In this document: one piece after another, positions 1 through 10,282 of the stretch
Layout of the letters: each line of letters begins with the position of its first letter
Numbering within the stretch: the stretch's first letter is position 1
From: Prosapia bicincta
Taxonomy: Eukaryota > Arthropoda > Insecta > Hemiptera > Cercopidae
Direction of reading: 5' to 3'
Length of the DNA stretch: 64,000 bases
Assembly (NCBI GenBank): GCA_036971475.1
Contig: JBAIZL010000005.1
Coordinates: 251,067,823-251,131,822 of the forward strand
Notes under the pieces: model-generated
The model's input: only the letters and a program-made list of their open reading frames with translations
Told to the model about the DNA's origin: nothing
Database searches by the model: none
Program-made: the position numbers and the translations under genes

Positions 1-114
1 TAGTAATAAGTTAGTATTATTACTTTACTATAGGTATTCCTTAAAAGTAGTAGTTATTAGTATTCCTAGTTATAAAATACTAAAATAGTAACAACTAATA
101 CTTAAATATGGAAG
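1..114 (+). repeat. Marker monomer: GGTATTCC / TTAAAAG / GTTATA / TATGGAAG type
   Basis: The window opens exactly at a monomer start. This copy combines four linked variants: TATAGGTATTCC, TTAAAAGTAG, AGTTATAAAATAC and the tail AAATATGGAAG. The same combination recurs, for example near 2,180-2,300, 9,290-9,370, 25,180-25,260, 27,205-27,318 and 36,260-36,355, usually just after a TATGACTTTAC monomer. Its repeated occurrence as a unit shows that whole monomers, not single mutations, were amplified. It contains TATAAAAT, a TATA-box-like string, but no promoter is claimed. Confidence 0.85.
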
Positions 115-228
115 TAGTAATAAGTTAGTATTATTACTTTACTATAAGTATTCCTTAATAGTAGTAGTTATTAGTATTCCTCTGAATAAAATACTAAAAT
201 AGTAACAACTAATACCTAAATAAGTAAG
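115..228 (+). repeat. Marker monomer: CTCTGAAT type
   Basis: In this monomer the usual CCTAGTAATAAAAT is replaced by CCTCTGAATAAAAT, three adjacent substitutions at monomer positions 68-70 with no length change. The same triplet change occurs in about 18 monomers, including near 6,817, 10,012, 15,380, 15,722, 19,037, 19,606, 20,868, 22,928, 24,981, 25,322, 27,041, 28,986, 33,790, 36,420, 38,027, 47,648 and 62,014. It is nearly always followed by a TATGACTTTAC monomer. Only one copy lies right of 48 kb, so it marks the type 1 higher-order repeat. Confidence 0.85.
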
Positions 229-457
229 TAGTAATAAGTTAGTATTATGACTTTACTATAAGTATTCCTTAATAGTAGTAGTTATTAGTATTCCTAGTAA
301 TAAAATACTAAAATAGTAATAACTAATACTTAAATAAGTAAGTAGTAATAAGTTAGTATTATTACTTTACTATAGGTATTCCTTAAAAGTAGTAGTTATT
401 AGTATTCCTAGTAATAAAATACTAAAATAGTAACAACTACTACCTAAATAAGTAAGT

Positions 458-480
458 AGTAATAAGTTAGTATTATTACT
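458..480. repeat. Inverted repeat 1 of the monomer (8-bp stem, 7-nt loop)
   Basis: AGTAATAA at monomer positions 2-9 is the exact reverse complement of TTATTACT at positions 17-24, with loop GTTAGTA. It is shown here in the reference monomer and is present in most of the ~559 copies. Marker variants alter it: TATGAC changes position 21 and breaks the a5-t21 pair, and ATTATTTTAC changes position 23 to a G-T wobble. The stem is AT-rich and weak in duplex DNA, so extrusion would depend on supercoiling. A functional role is not shown. Confidence 0.85.
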
Positions 481-481
481 T

Positions 482-505
482 TACTATAAGTATTCCTTAA
501 TAGTA
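482..505. repeat. Inverted repeat 2 of the monomer (9 pairs, one bulge)
   Basis: TACTAT at monomer positions 26-31 pairs with ATAGTA at 44-49. The stem continues as AAG (32-34) against CTT (40-42), with A43 bulged and a 5-base loop TATTC. It starts two bases after inverted repeat 1 ends. The right arm falls in the variable block, so the TTCATAG, TAAATAG and TTAAAAG subfamilies change or weaken this hairpin, while the left arm is almost invariant. Confidence 0.8.
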
Positions 506-512
506 GTAGTTA

Positions 513-539
513 TTAGTATTCCTAGTAATAAAATACTAA
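513..539. repeat. Inverted repeat 3 of the monomer (8-bp stem, 11-nt loop)
   Basis: TTAGTATT at monomer positions 57-64 is the exact reverse complement of AATACTAA at 76-83. The 11-base loop begins CCTAGTAATA. The right arm contains the AAAATACTAAAATAG tract in which the 8-bp insertion monomers arise. CTCTGAAT, AGCAATGAAAT and GTTATAAAAT variants fall mainly in the loop and loop-proximal bases, leaving the arms largely intact. Confidence 0.85.
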
Positions 540-798
540 AATAGTAACAACTAATACCTAAATAAGTAAGTAGTAATAAGTTAGTATTATTACTTTACTA
601 TAAGTATTCCTTAATAGTAGTAGTTATTAGTATTCCTAGCAATGAAACACTAAAATAGTAACGACTAATACCTAAATAAGTAAGTAGTAATAAGTTAGTA
701 TTATTACTTTACTATAAGTATTCCTTCATAGTAGTAGTTATTAGTATTCCTAGTAATAAAATACTAAAATAGTAACAACTAATACTTAAATAAGTAAG

Positions 799-920
799 TA
801 GTAATAAGTTAGTATTATTATTTTACTATAAGTATTCCTTAATAGTAGTAGTTATTAGTATTCCCAGTAATAAAATACTAAAATACTAAAATAGTAATAA
901 CTAATACTTAAATAAGTAGA
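799..920 (+). repeat. 122-bp monomer with duplicated 8-mer TAAAATAC
   Basis: The tract AAAATACTAAAATAG carries an extra TAAAATAC, giving three TAAAATA(C/G) units in a row and a 122-bp monomer. I count 25 such copies, with the insert near 875, 2,825, 14,130, 17,900, 20,300, 21,560, 26,015, 27,965, 29,795, 34,825, 37,115, 40,550, 43,880, 46,290, 48,455, 50,640, 51,560, 52,135, 53,055, 55,010, 55,930, 56,505, 59,610, 61,220 and 62,250. Many carry CCCAG instead of CCTAG just upstream and a GTAGATAG or GTAGGTAG tail. Replication slippage in the 8-bp direct repeat is the likely origin. Copies near 7,840 and 23,728 have the CCCAG context without the extra 8-mer, probably secondary losses. Confidence 0.9.
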
Positions 921-2981
921 TAGTAATAAGTTAGTATTATTACTTTACTATAAGTATTCCTTAATAGTAGTAGTTATTAGTATTCCTAGTAATAAAATAC
1001 TAAAATAGTAATAACTAATACCTAAATAAGTAAGTAGTAATAAGTTAGTATTATTACTTTACTATAAGTATTCCTTAATAGTCGTAGTTATTAGTATTCC
1101 TAGTTATAAAATACTTAAATAGTAATAACTAATACTTAAATAAGTAAGTAGTAAGAAGTTAGTATTATTACTTTACTATAAGTATTCCTTAATAGTAGTA
1201 GTTATTAGTATTCCTATTAATAAAATACTAAAATAGTAACAACTAATACCTAAATAAGTAAGTAGTAATAAGTTAGTATTATTACTTTACTATAAGTATT
1301 CCTTAATAGTAATAGTTATTAGTATTCCTAGTAATAAAATACTAAAATAGTAATAACTAATACCTAAATAAGTAAGTAGTAATAAGTTAGTATTATTACT
1401 TTACTATAAGTATTCCTTAATAGTGGTAGTTATTAGTATTCCTAGTAATAAAATACTAAAATAGTAATAACTAATACTTAAATAAGGAAGTAGTAATAAG
1501 TTAGTATTATTACTTTACTATAAGTATTTCTTAATAGTAGTAGTTATTAGTATTCCTAGTAATAAAATACTAAAATAGTAACAACTAATACCTAAATAAG
1601 TAAGTAGTAATAAGTTAGTATTATTACTTTACTATAAGTATTCCTTAATAGTAGTAGTTATTAGTATTCCTAGTAATGTAATACTAAAATAGTAATAACT
1701 AATACTTAAATATTGAAGTAGTAATAAGTTAGTATTATTACTTTACTATAAGTATTCCTAAATAGTAGTAGTTATTAGTATTCCTAGTAATAAAATACTA
1801 AAATAGTAACAACTAATACCTAACTATTGAAGTAGTAATAAGTTAGTATTATTACTTTACTATAAGTATTCCTTAATAGTAGTAGCTATTAGTATTCCTA
1901 GTAATAAAATACTAAAATAGTAACAACTAATACCTAAATAAGTAAGTAGTAATAAGTTAGTATTATTACTTTACTATAAGTATTCCTTAATAGTAGTAGT
2001 TATTAGTATGCCTAGCAATGAAATACTAAAATAGTAACGACTAATACCTAAATAGGTAAGTAGTAATAAGTTAGTATTATGACTTTACTATAAGTATTCC
2101 TTAATAGTAGTAGTTATTAGTATTCCTAGTAATAAAATACTAAAATAGTAATAACTAATACTTAAATAAGTAAGTAGTAATAAGTTAGTATTATTACTTT
2201 ACTATAGGTATTCCTTAAAAGTAGTAGTTATTAGTATTCCTAGTTATAAAATACTAAAATAGTAACAACTAATACTTAAATATGGAAGTAGTAATAAGTT
2301 AGTATTATTACTTTACTATAAGTATTCCTTAATAGTAGTAGTTATTAGTATTCCTAGTAATAAAACACTAAAATAGTAACAACTAATACCTAAATAAGTA
2401 AGTATTAATAAGTTAGTATTATTACTTTACTATAAGTATTCCTTAATAGTAGTAGTTATTAGTATTCCTAGTAATAAAATACTAAAATAGTAACAACTAA
2501 TACCTAAATAAGTAAGTAGTAATAAGTTAGTATTATTACTTTACTATAAGTATTCCTTAATAGTAGTAGTTATTAGTATTCCTAGCAATGAAATACTAAA
2601 ATAGTAACGACTAATACCTAAATACGTAAGTAGTAATAAGTTAGTATTATTACTTTACTATAAGTATTCCTTCATAGTAGTAGTTATTAGTATTCCTAGT
2701 AATAAAATACTAAAATAGTAACAACTAATACTTAAATAAGTAAGTAGTAATAAGTTAGTATTATAATTTTACTATAAGTATTCCTTAATAGTAGTAGTTA
2801 TTAGTATTCCTAGTAATAAAATACTAAAATACTAAAATAGTAATAACTAATACTTAAATAAGTAGATAGTAATAAGTTAGTATTATTACTTTACTATAAG
2901 TATTCCTTAATAGTAGTAGTTATTAGTATTCCTAGTTATAGAATACTAAAATAGTAATAACTAATACTTAAATAAGTAAGT

Positions 2982-4348
2982 AGTAAGAAGTTAGTATTAT
3001 TACTTTACTATAAGTATTCCTTAATAGTAGTAGTTATTAGTATTCCTAGTATTAAAATACTAAAATAGTAACAACTAATACCTAAATAAGTAAGTAGTAA
3101 TAATTTAGTATTATTACTTTACTATAAGTATTCCTTAATAGTAATAGTTATTAGTATTCCTAGTAATAAAATACTAAAATAGTAATAACTAATACCTAAA
3201 TAAGTAAGTAGTAATAAGTTAGTATTATTACTTTACTATAAGTATTCCTTAATAGTGGTAGTTATTAGTATTCCTAGTAATAAAATACTAAAATAGTAAT
3301 AACTAATACTTAAATAAGGAAGTAGTAATAAGTTAGTATTATTACTTTACTATAAGTATTCCTTAATAGTGGTAGTTATTAGTATTCCTAGTAATAAAAT
3401 ACTAAAATAGTAATAACTAATACTTAAATAAGGAAGTAGTAATAAGTTAGTATTATTACTTTACTATAAGTATTCCTTAATAGTAGTAGTTATTAGTATT
3501 CCTAGTAGTAAAATACTAAAATAGTAATAAATAATACCTAAATAAGTAAGTAGTAATAAGTTAGTAATATTACTTTACTATAAGTATTCCTTAATAGTGG
3601 TAGTTATTAGTATTCCTAGTAATGAAATACTAAAATAGTAATAACTAATACCTAAATAAGTAAGTAGTAATAGGTTAGTATTATTACTTTACTATAATAT
3701 TCCTTAATAGTAGTAGTTATTAGTATTCTTAGTAACAAAATACTAAAATAGTAATAACTAATACCTAAATAAGTAAGTAGTAATAAGTTAGTATTATTAC
3801 TTTCCTATAAGTATTCCTTAATAGTAGTAGTTATTAGTATTCCTAGTAATAAAATACTAAAATAGTAACAACTAATACCTAAATAAGTAAGTAGTAATAA
3901 GTTAGTATTATTACTTTACTATAAGTATTCCTTAATAGTAGTAGTTATTAGTATTCGTAGTAATAAAATACTAATATAGTAACAACTAATACTTGAATAA
4001 GTAGGTAGTAATAAGTTAGTATTATTACTTTACTATAAGTATTCCTTAATAGTAGTAGTTATTAGTATTCCTAGCAATGAAATACTAAAATAGTAACGAC
4101 TAATACCTAAATAAGTAAGTAGTAATAAGTTAGTATTATTACTTTACTATAAGTATTCCTTAATAGTAGTAGTTATTAGTATTCCTAGTAATAAAATACT
4201 AAAATAGTAATAACTAATACCTAAATAAGTAAGTAGTAATAAGTTAGTATTATTACTTTACTATAAGTATTCCTTAATAGTAGTAGTTATTAGTATTCCT
4301 AGTTATAGAATACTAAAATAGTAATAACTAATACTTAAATAAGTAAGT
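2982..4348 (+). repeat. Type 2 higher-order segment between GTAAGAAG monomers (1,367 bp)
   Basis: Between GTAAGAAG monomers at 2,982 and 4,349 lie 12 monomers (12 x 114 - 1), in the order GTATTAAAAT, GTAATAG, GTGGTAG/AAGGAAG twice, GTAGTAAAAT with AAATAATACC, GTAATATTAC with AATGAAAT, TAATAGG with the 1-bp deletion, TTTCCTATA, ATTCGTAG with AATATAG and ACTTGAATAAG, AGCAATG/ACGAC, then GTTATAGAAT. The same 1,367-bp spacing recurs between 29,958 and 31,325. Both flanking blocks carry GTTATAGAAT, so this is itself an internal duplication. Parts of the order reappear near 10.3-11.0, 37.5-37.8, 48.7-49.5 and 52.5-52.9 kb. Confidence 0.75.
3665..3777 (+). repeat. 113-bp monomer with 1-bp deletion
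   Basis: TATAAGTATTCC is shortened to TATAATATTCC, giving a 113-bp unit. It also carries TAATAGG in the start motif and ATTCTTAGTAACAAAAT. The same monomer with the same deletion recurs near 30,640-30,755 in the long-range duplicate, at an offset of 26,976, so the deletion predates that duplication. Confidence 0.85.
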
Positions 4349-5715
4349 AGTAAGAAGTTAGTATTATTACTTTACTATAAGTATTCCTTAATAGTAGTAG
4401 TTATTAGTATTCCTAGTAATAAAATACTAAAATAGTAACAACTAATACCTAAATAAGTAAGTAGTAATAAGTTAGTATTATTACTTTACTATAAGTATTC
4501 CTTAATAGTAATAGTTATTAGTATTCCTAGTAATAAAATACTAAAATAGTAATAACTAATACCTAAATAAGTAAGTAGTAATAAGTTAGTATTATTACTT
4601 TACTATAAGTATTCCTTAATAGTGGTAGTTATTAGTATTCCTAGTAATAAAATACTAAAATAGTAATAACTAATACTTAAATATGGAAGTAGTAATAAGT
4701 TAGTATTATTACTTTACTATAAGTATTCCTTAATAGTAGTAGTTATTAGTATTCCTAGTAATAAAATACTAAAATAGTAATAACTAATACTTAAATAAGG
4801 AAGTAGTAATAAGTTAGTATTATTACTTTACTATAAGTATTCCTTAATAGTAGTAGTTATTAGTATTCCTAGTAGTAAAATACTAAAATAGTAATAAATA
4901 ATACCTAAATAAGTAAGTAGTAATAAGTTAGTATTATTACTTTATTATAAGTATTCCTTAATAGTAGTAGTTATTAGTATTCGTAGTAATAAAATACTAA
5001 TATAGTAACAACTAATACTTGAATAAGTAGGTAGTAATAAGTTAGTATTATTACTTTACTATAAGTATTCCTTAATAGTAGTAGTTATTAGTATTCCTAG
5101 CAATGAAATACTAAAATAGTAACGACTAATACCTAAATAAGTAAGTAGTAATAAGTTAGTATTATTACTTTACTATAAGTATTCCTTAATAGTAGTAGTT
5201 ACTAGTATTCCTAGTAATATAATACTAAACTAGTAATAACTAATACTTAAATATGGAAGTAGTAATAAGTTAGTATTATTACTTTACTATAAGTATTCCT
5301 TAATAGTAGTAGATATTAGTATTCCTAGTAATAAAATACTAAAATTGTAACAACTAATACCTAAATAAGTAAGTAGTAATAAGTTAGTATTAATACTTTA
5401 CTATAAGTATTCCTTAATAGTAGTAGTTATTAGTATTCCTAGTAATAAAATACTAAAATAGTAACAACTAATACCTAAATAAGTAAGTAGTAATAAGTTA
5501 GTATTATTACTTTATTATAAGTATTCCTTAATAGTAGTAGTTATTAGTATTCCTAGCAATGAAATACTAAAATAGTAACGACTAATACCTAAATAAGTAA
5601 GTAGTAATAAGTTAGTATTATTACTTTACTATAAGTATTTCTTCATAGTAGTAGTTATTAGTATTCCTAGTAATAAAATACTAAAATAGTAACAACTAAT
5701 ACTTAAATAAGTAAG

Positions 5716-5837
5716 TAGTAATAAGTTAGTATTATTATTTTAATATAAGTATTCCTTAATAGTAGTAGTTATTAGTAGTCCTAGTAATAAAATTTTAAAA
5801 TACTAAAATAGTATTAACTAATACTTAAATAAGTAGG
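5716..5837 (+). repeat. 122-bp monomer, AAATTTTAAAATAC subtype
   Basis: This is a second 122-bp subfamily whose insertion reads AAATTTTAAAATACTAAAA. It is typically linked to TTATTTTAATATAAG in the first third and TAGTAGTCCTAG in the middle of the monomer. I count 11 copies, near 5,785, 11,375, 32,770, 38,600, 41,700, 44,110, 50,060, 54,430, 57,880, 59,030 and 60,640. Five of the eleven lie in the last 14 kb, so it marks type 2 higher-order repeats. The copy near 44,110 lacks the upstream TTAATATA change because it sits at the crossover of the 2,410-bp duplication. Confidence 0.88.
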
Positions 5838-8800
5838 TAGTAATAAGTTAGTATTATTACTTTACTATAAGTATTCCTTAATAGTAGTAGTTATTAGTAT
5901 TCCTAGTAATAAAATACTAAAATAGTAACAACTAATACCTAAATAAGTCAGTAGTAATAAGTTAGTATTATTACTTTACTATAAGTATTCCTTAATAGTA
6001 GTAGTTATTAGTATTCCTAGTAATAAAATACTAAAATAGTAACAACTAATACCTAAATAAGTAAGTAGTAATAAGTTAGTATTATGACTTTACTATAAGT
6101 ATTCCTTAATAGTAGTAGTTATTAGTATTCCTAGTAATAAAATACTAAAATAGTAATAACTAATACTTAAATATGGAAGTAGTAATAAGTTAGTATTATT
6201 ACTTTACTATAAGTATTCCTTAATAGTAGTAGTTATTAGTATTCCTAGTAATAAAATACTAAAATAGTAACAACTAATACTTAAATAAGTAAGTAGTAAT
6301 AAGTTAGTATTATTACTTTACTATAAGTATTCCTTAATAGTGGTAGTTATTAGTATTCCTAGTAATATAATACTAAAATAGTAATAACTAATACTTAAAT
6401 ATGGAAGTAGTAATAAGTTAGTATTATTACTTTACTATAAGTATTCCTAAATAGTAGTAGTTATTAGTATTCCTAGTAATAAAATACTAAAATAGTAACA
6501 ACTAATACCTAACTATTGAAGTAGTAATAAGTTAGTATTATTACTTTACTATAAGTATTCCTTAATAGTAGTAGCTATTAGTATTCCTAGTAATAAAATA
6601 CTAAAATAGTAACAACTAATACCTAAATAAGTAAGTAGTAATAAGTTAGTATTATTACTTTACTATAAGTATTCCTTAATAGTAGTAGTTATTAGTATGC
6701 CTAGCAATAAAATACTAAAATAGTAACGACTAATACCTAAATAAGTAAGTAGTAATAAGTTAGTATTATTACTTTACTATAAGTATTCATTAATAGTAGT
6801 AGTTATTAGTATTCCTCTGAATAAAATACTAAAATAGTAACAACTAATACCTAAATAAGTAAGTAGTAATAAGTTAGTATTATTACTTTACTATAAGTAT
6901 TCCTTAATAGTAGTAGTTATTAGTATTCCTAGTAATAAAATACTAATATAGTAACAACTAATACTTGAATAAGTAAGTAGTAATAAGTTAGTATTATTAC
7001 TTTACTATAAGTATTCCTTAATAGTAGTAGTTATTAGTATTCCTAGCAATGAGATACTAAAATAGTAACGACTAATACCTAAATAAGTAAGTAGTAATAA
7101 GTTAGTATTATTACTTTACTATAAGTATTCCTTAATAGTAGTAGTTATTATTATTCCTAGTAATAAAATACTAAAATAGTAACAACTAATACCTAAATAA
7201 GTAAGTAGTAATAAGTTAGTATTATTACTTTACTATAAGTATTCCTTAATAGTAGTAGTTATTAGTATTCCTAGTAATGTAATACTAAAATAGTAATAAC
7301 TAATACTTAAATATTGAAGTAGTAATAAGTTAGTATTATTACTTTACTATAAGTATTCCTAAATAGTAGTAGTTATTAGTATTCCTAGTAATAAAATACT
7401 AAAATAGTAACAACTAATACCTAACTATTGAAGTAGTAATAAGTTAGTATTATTACTTTACTATAAGTATTCCTTAATAGTAGTAGTTATTAGTATTCCT
7501 AGTAATAAAATACTAAAATAGTAACAACTAATACCTAAATAAGTAAGTAGTAATAAGTTAGTATTATTACTTTACTATAAGTATTCCTTAATAGTAGTAG
7601 TTATTAGTATTCCTAGCAATGAAATACTAAAATAGTAACGACTAATGCCTAAATAAGTAAGTAGTAATAAGTTAGTATTATTACTTTACTATAAGTATTC
7701 CTTCATAGTAGTAGTTATTAGTATTCCTAGTAATAGAATACTAAAATAGTAACAACTAATACTTAAATAAGTAAGTAGTAATAAGTTAGTATTATTATTT
7801 TACTATAAGTATTCCTTAATAGTAGTAGTTATTAGTATTCCCAGTAATAAAATACTAAAATAGTAATAACTAATACTTAAATAAGTAGATAGTAATAAGT
7901 TAGTATTATTACTTTACTATAAGTATTCCTTAATAGTAGTAGTTATTAGTATTCCTAGTAATAAAATACTAAAATAGTAATAACTAATACCTAAATAAGT
8001 AAGTAGTAATAAGTTAGTATTATTACTTTACTATAAGTATTCCTTAATAGTAGTAGTTATTAGTATTCCTAGTTATAAAATACTTAAATAGTAATAACTA
8101 ATACTTAAATAAGTAAGTAGTAAGAAGTTAGTATTATTACTTTACTATAAGTATTCCTTAATAGTAGTAGTTATTAGTATTCCTAGTAATAAAATACTAA
8201 AATAGTAACAACTAATACCTAAATAAGTAAGTAGTAATAAGTTAGTATTATTACTTTAATATAAGTATTCCTTAATAGTAATAGTTTTTAGTATTCCTAG
8301 TAATAAAATACTAAAACAGTAATAACTAATACCTAAATAAGTAAGTAGTAATAAGTTAGTATTATTACTTTACTATAAGTATTCCTTAATAGTGGTAGTT
8401 ATTAGTATTCCTAGTAATAAAATACTAAAATAGTAATAACTAATACTTAAATAAGGAAGTAGTAATAAGTTAGTATTATTACTTTACTATAAGTATTCCT
8501 TAATAGTAGTAGTTATTAGTATTCCTAGTAATAAAATACTAAAATAGTAACAACTAATACCTAAATAAGTAAGTAGTAATAAGTTAGTATTATTACTTTA
8601 CTATAAGTATTCCTTAATAGTAGTAGTTATTAGTATTCCTAGTAATGTAATACTAAAATAGTAATAACTAATACTTAAATATTGAAGTAGTAATAAGTTA
8701 GTATTATTACTTTACTATAAGTATTCCTAAATAGTAGTAGTTATTAGTATTCCTAGTAATAAAATACTAAAATAGTAACAACTAATACCTAACTATTGAA

Positions 8801-10169
8801 GTAGTAATAAGTTAGTATTATTACTTTACTATAAGTATTCCTTAATAGTAGTAGCTATTAGTATTCCTAGTAATAAAATACTAAAATAGTAACAACTAAT
8901 ACCTAAATAAGTAAGTAGTAATAAGTTAGTATTATTACTTTACTATAAGTATTCCTTAATAGTAGTAGTTATTAGTATGCCTAGCAATGAAATACTAAAA
9001 TAGTAACGACTAATACCTAAATAAGTAAGTAGTAATAAGTTAGTATTATTACTTTACTATAAGTATTCCTTAATAGTAGTAGTTATTAGTATTCCTAGTA
9101 ATAAAATACTAAAATAGTAATAACTAATACTTAAATAAGTAAGTAGTAATAAGTTAGTATTATTACTTTACTATAAGTATTCCTTAATAGTAGTAGTTAT
9201 TAGTATTCCTAGTAATAAAATACTAAAATAGTAATAACTAATACTTAAATAAGTAAGTAGTAATAAGTTAGTATTATTACTTTACTATAGGTATTCCTTA
9301 AAAGTAGTAGTTATTAGTATTCCTAGTTATAAAATACTAAAATAGTAACAACTAATACTTAAATATGGAAGTAGTAATAAGTTAGTATTATTACTTTACT
9401 ATAAGTATTCCTTAATAGTAGTAGTTATTAGTATTCCTAGTAATAAAATACTAAAATAGTAATAACTAATACCTAAATAAGTAAGTAGTAATAAGTTAGT
9501 ATTATTACTTTACTATAAGTATTCCTTAATAGTCGTAGTTATTAGTATTCCTAGTTATAAAATACTTAAATAGTAATAACTAATACTTAAATAAGTAAGT
9601 AGTAAGAAGTTAGTATTATTACTTTACTATAAGTATTCCTTAATAGTAGTAGTTATTAGTATTCCTAGTAATAAAATACTAAAATAGTAACAACTAATAC
9701 CTAAATAAGTAAGTAGTGATAAGTTAGTATTATTACTTTACTATAAGTATTCCTTAATAGTAATAGTTATTAGTATTCCTAGTAATAAAATACTAAAATA
9801 GTAATAACTAATACCTAAATAAGTAAGTAGTAATAAGTTAGTATTATTACTTTACTATAAGTATTCCTTAATAGTGGTAGTTATTAGTATTCCTAGTAAT
9901 AAAATACTAAAATAGTAATAACTAATACTTAAATAAGGAAGTAGTAATAAGTTAGTATTATTACTTTACTATAAGTATTCCTTAATAGTAGTAGTTATTA
10001 GTATTCCTCTGAATAAAATACTAAAATAGTAACAACTAATACCTAAATAAGTAAGTAGTAATAAGTTAGTATTATGACTTTACTATAAGTATTCCTTAAT
10101 AGTGGTAGTTATTAGTATTCCTAGTAATAAAATACTAAAATAGTAATAACTAATACTTAAATAAGGAAG

Positions 10170-10282
10170 TAGTAATAAGTTAGTATTATTACTTTACTAT
10201 AAGTATTCCTTAATAGTGGTAGTTATTAGTATTCCTAGTAATAAAATACTAAAATAGTAATAACTAATAGTTAATAAGGAAG
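10170..10282 (+). repeat. 113-bp monomer with 1-bp deletion (private)
   Basis: The tail reads TAATAGTTAATAAGGAAG instead of TAATACTTAAATAAGGAAG, a C-to-G change plus loss of one A. I saw no second copy, so it is probably a recent private event. Confidence 0.8.

Larger units (their letters stand above)
457..570 (+). repeat. Reference consensus-type monomer (114 bp)
   Basis: This copy matches my by-eye consensus at essentially every position and serves as the coordinate frame for monomer positions 1-114 used elsewhere. Positions 1-40 form a near-invariant segment ending in AAGTATTCC. Positions 41-56 hold TTAATAGTAGTAG, a variable block. Positions 57-64 hold TTAGTATT and 65-67 the CCT triplet. 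Positions 68-83 hold the AGTAATAAAATACTAA region where several subfamilies differ. Positions 84-95 include TAGTAACAAC with the CA/TA/CG variable dinucleotide at 92-93. Positions 96-114 hold CTAATACCTAAATAAG and the variable tail. The length is divisible by three, yet stops occur in all six frames of the repeated consensus, so it cannot encode a long repeat protein. Confidence 0.95.
2056..9438 (+). repeat. Long-range duplicated block, left copy (7.4 kb)
   Basis: This block matches 29,032-36,422 at offset 26,976, changing to 26,984 after about 7,845, where this copy lacks one 8-bp TAAAATAC insertion that the other copy keeps near 34,830. Diagnostic shared features are AAAACACTA (2,361), TTATAATTTT, GTTATAGAAT, the 1-bp deletion near 3,697, AGATATTAGT near 5,310, GAGATACTA near 7,029, TAATGCC (7,645) and ATAGTTTTTA with AAAACAG near 8,281. 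Substitutions I noticed lie near 3,103, 4,431, 5,803, 6,708, 6,789 and 8,258. It holds both type 1 and type 2 higher-order units. Confidence 0.85.

Noticed and set aside
3944..3970. CENP-B box in the ATTCGTAG monomers
   Set aside because: TTCG is present but the required downstream A..CGGG core is missing, and the monomers have no CGGG at all.
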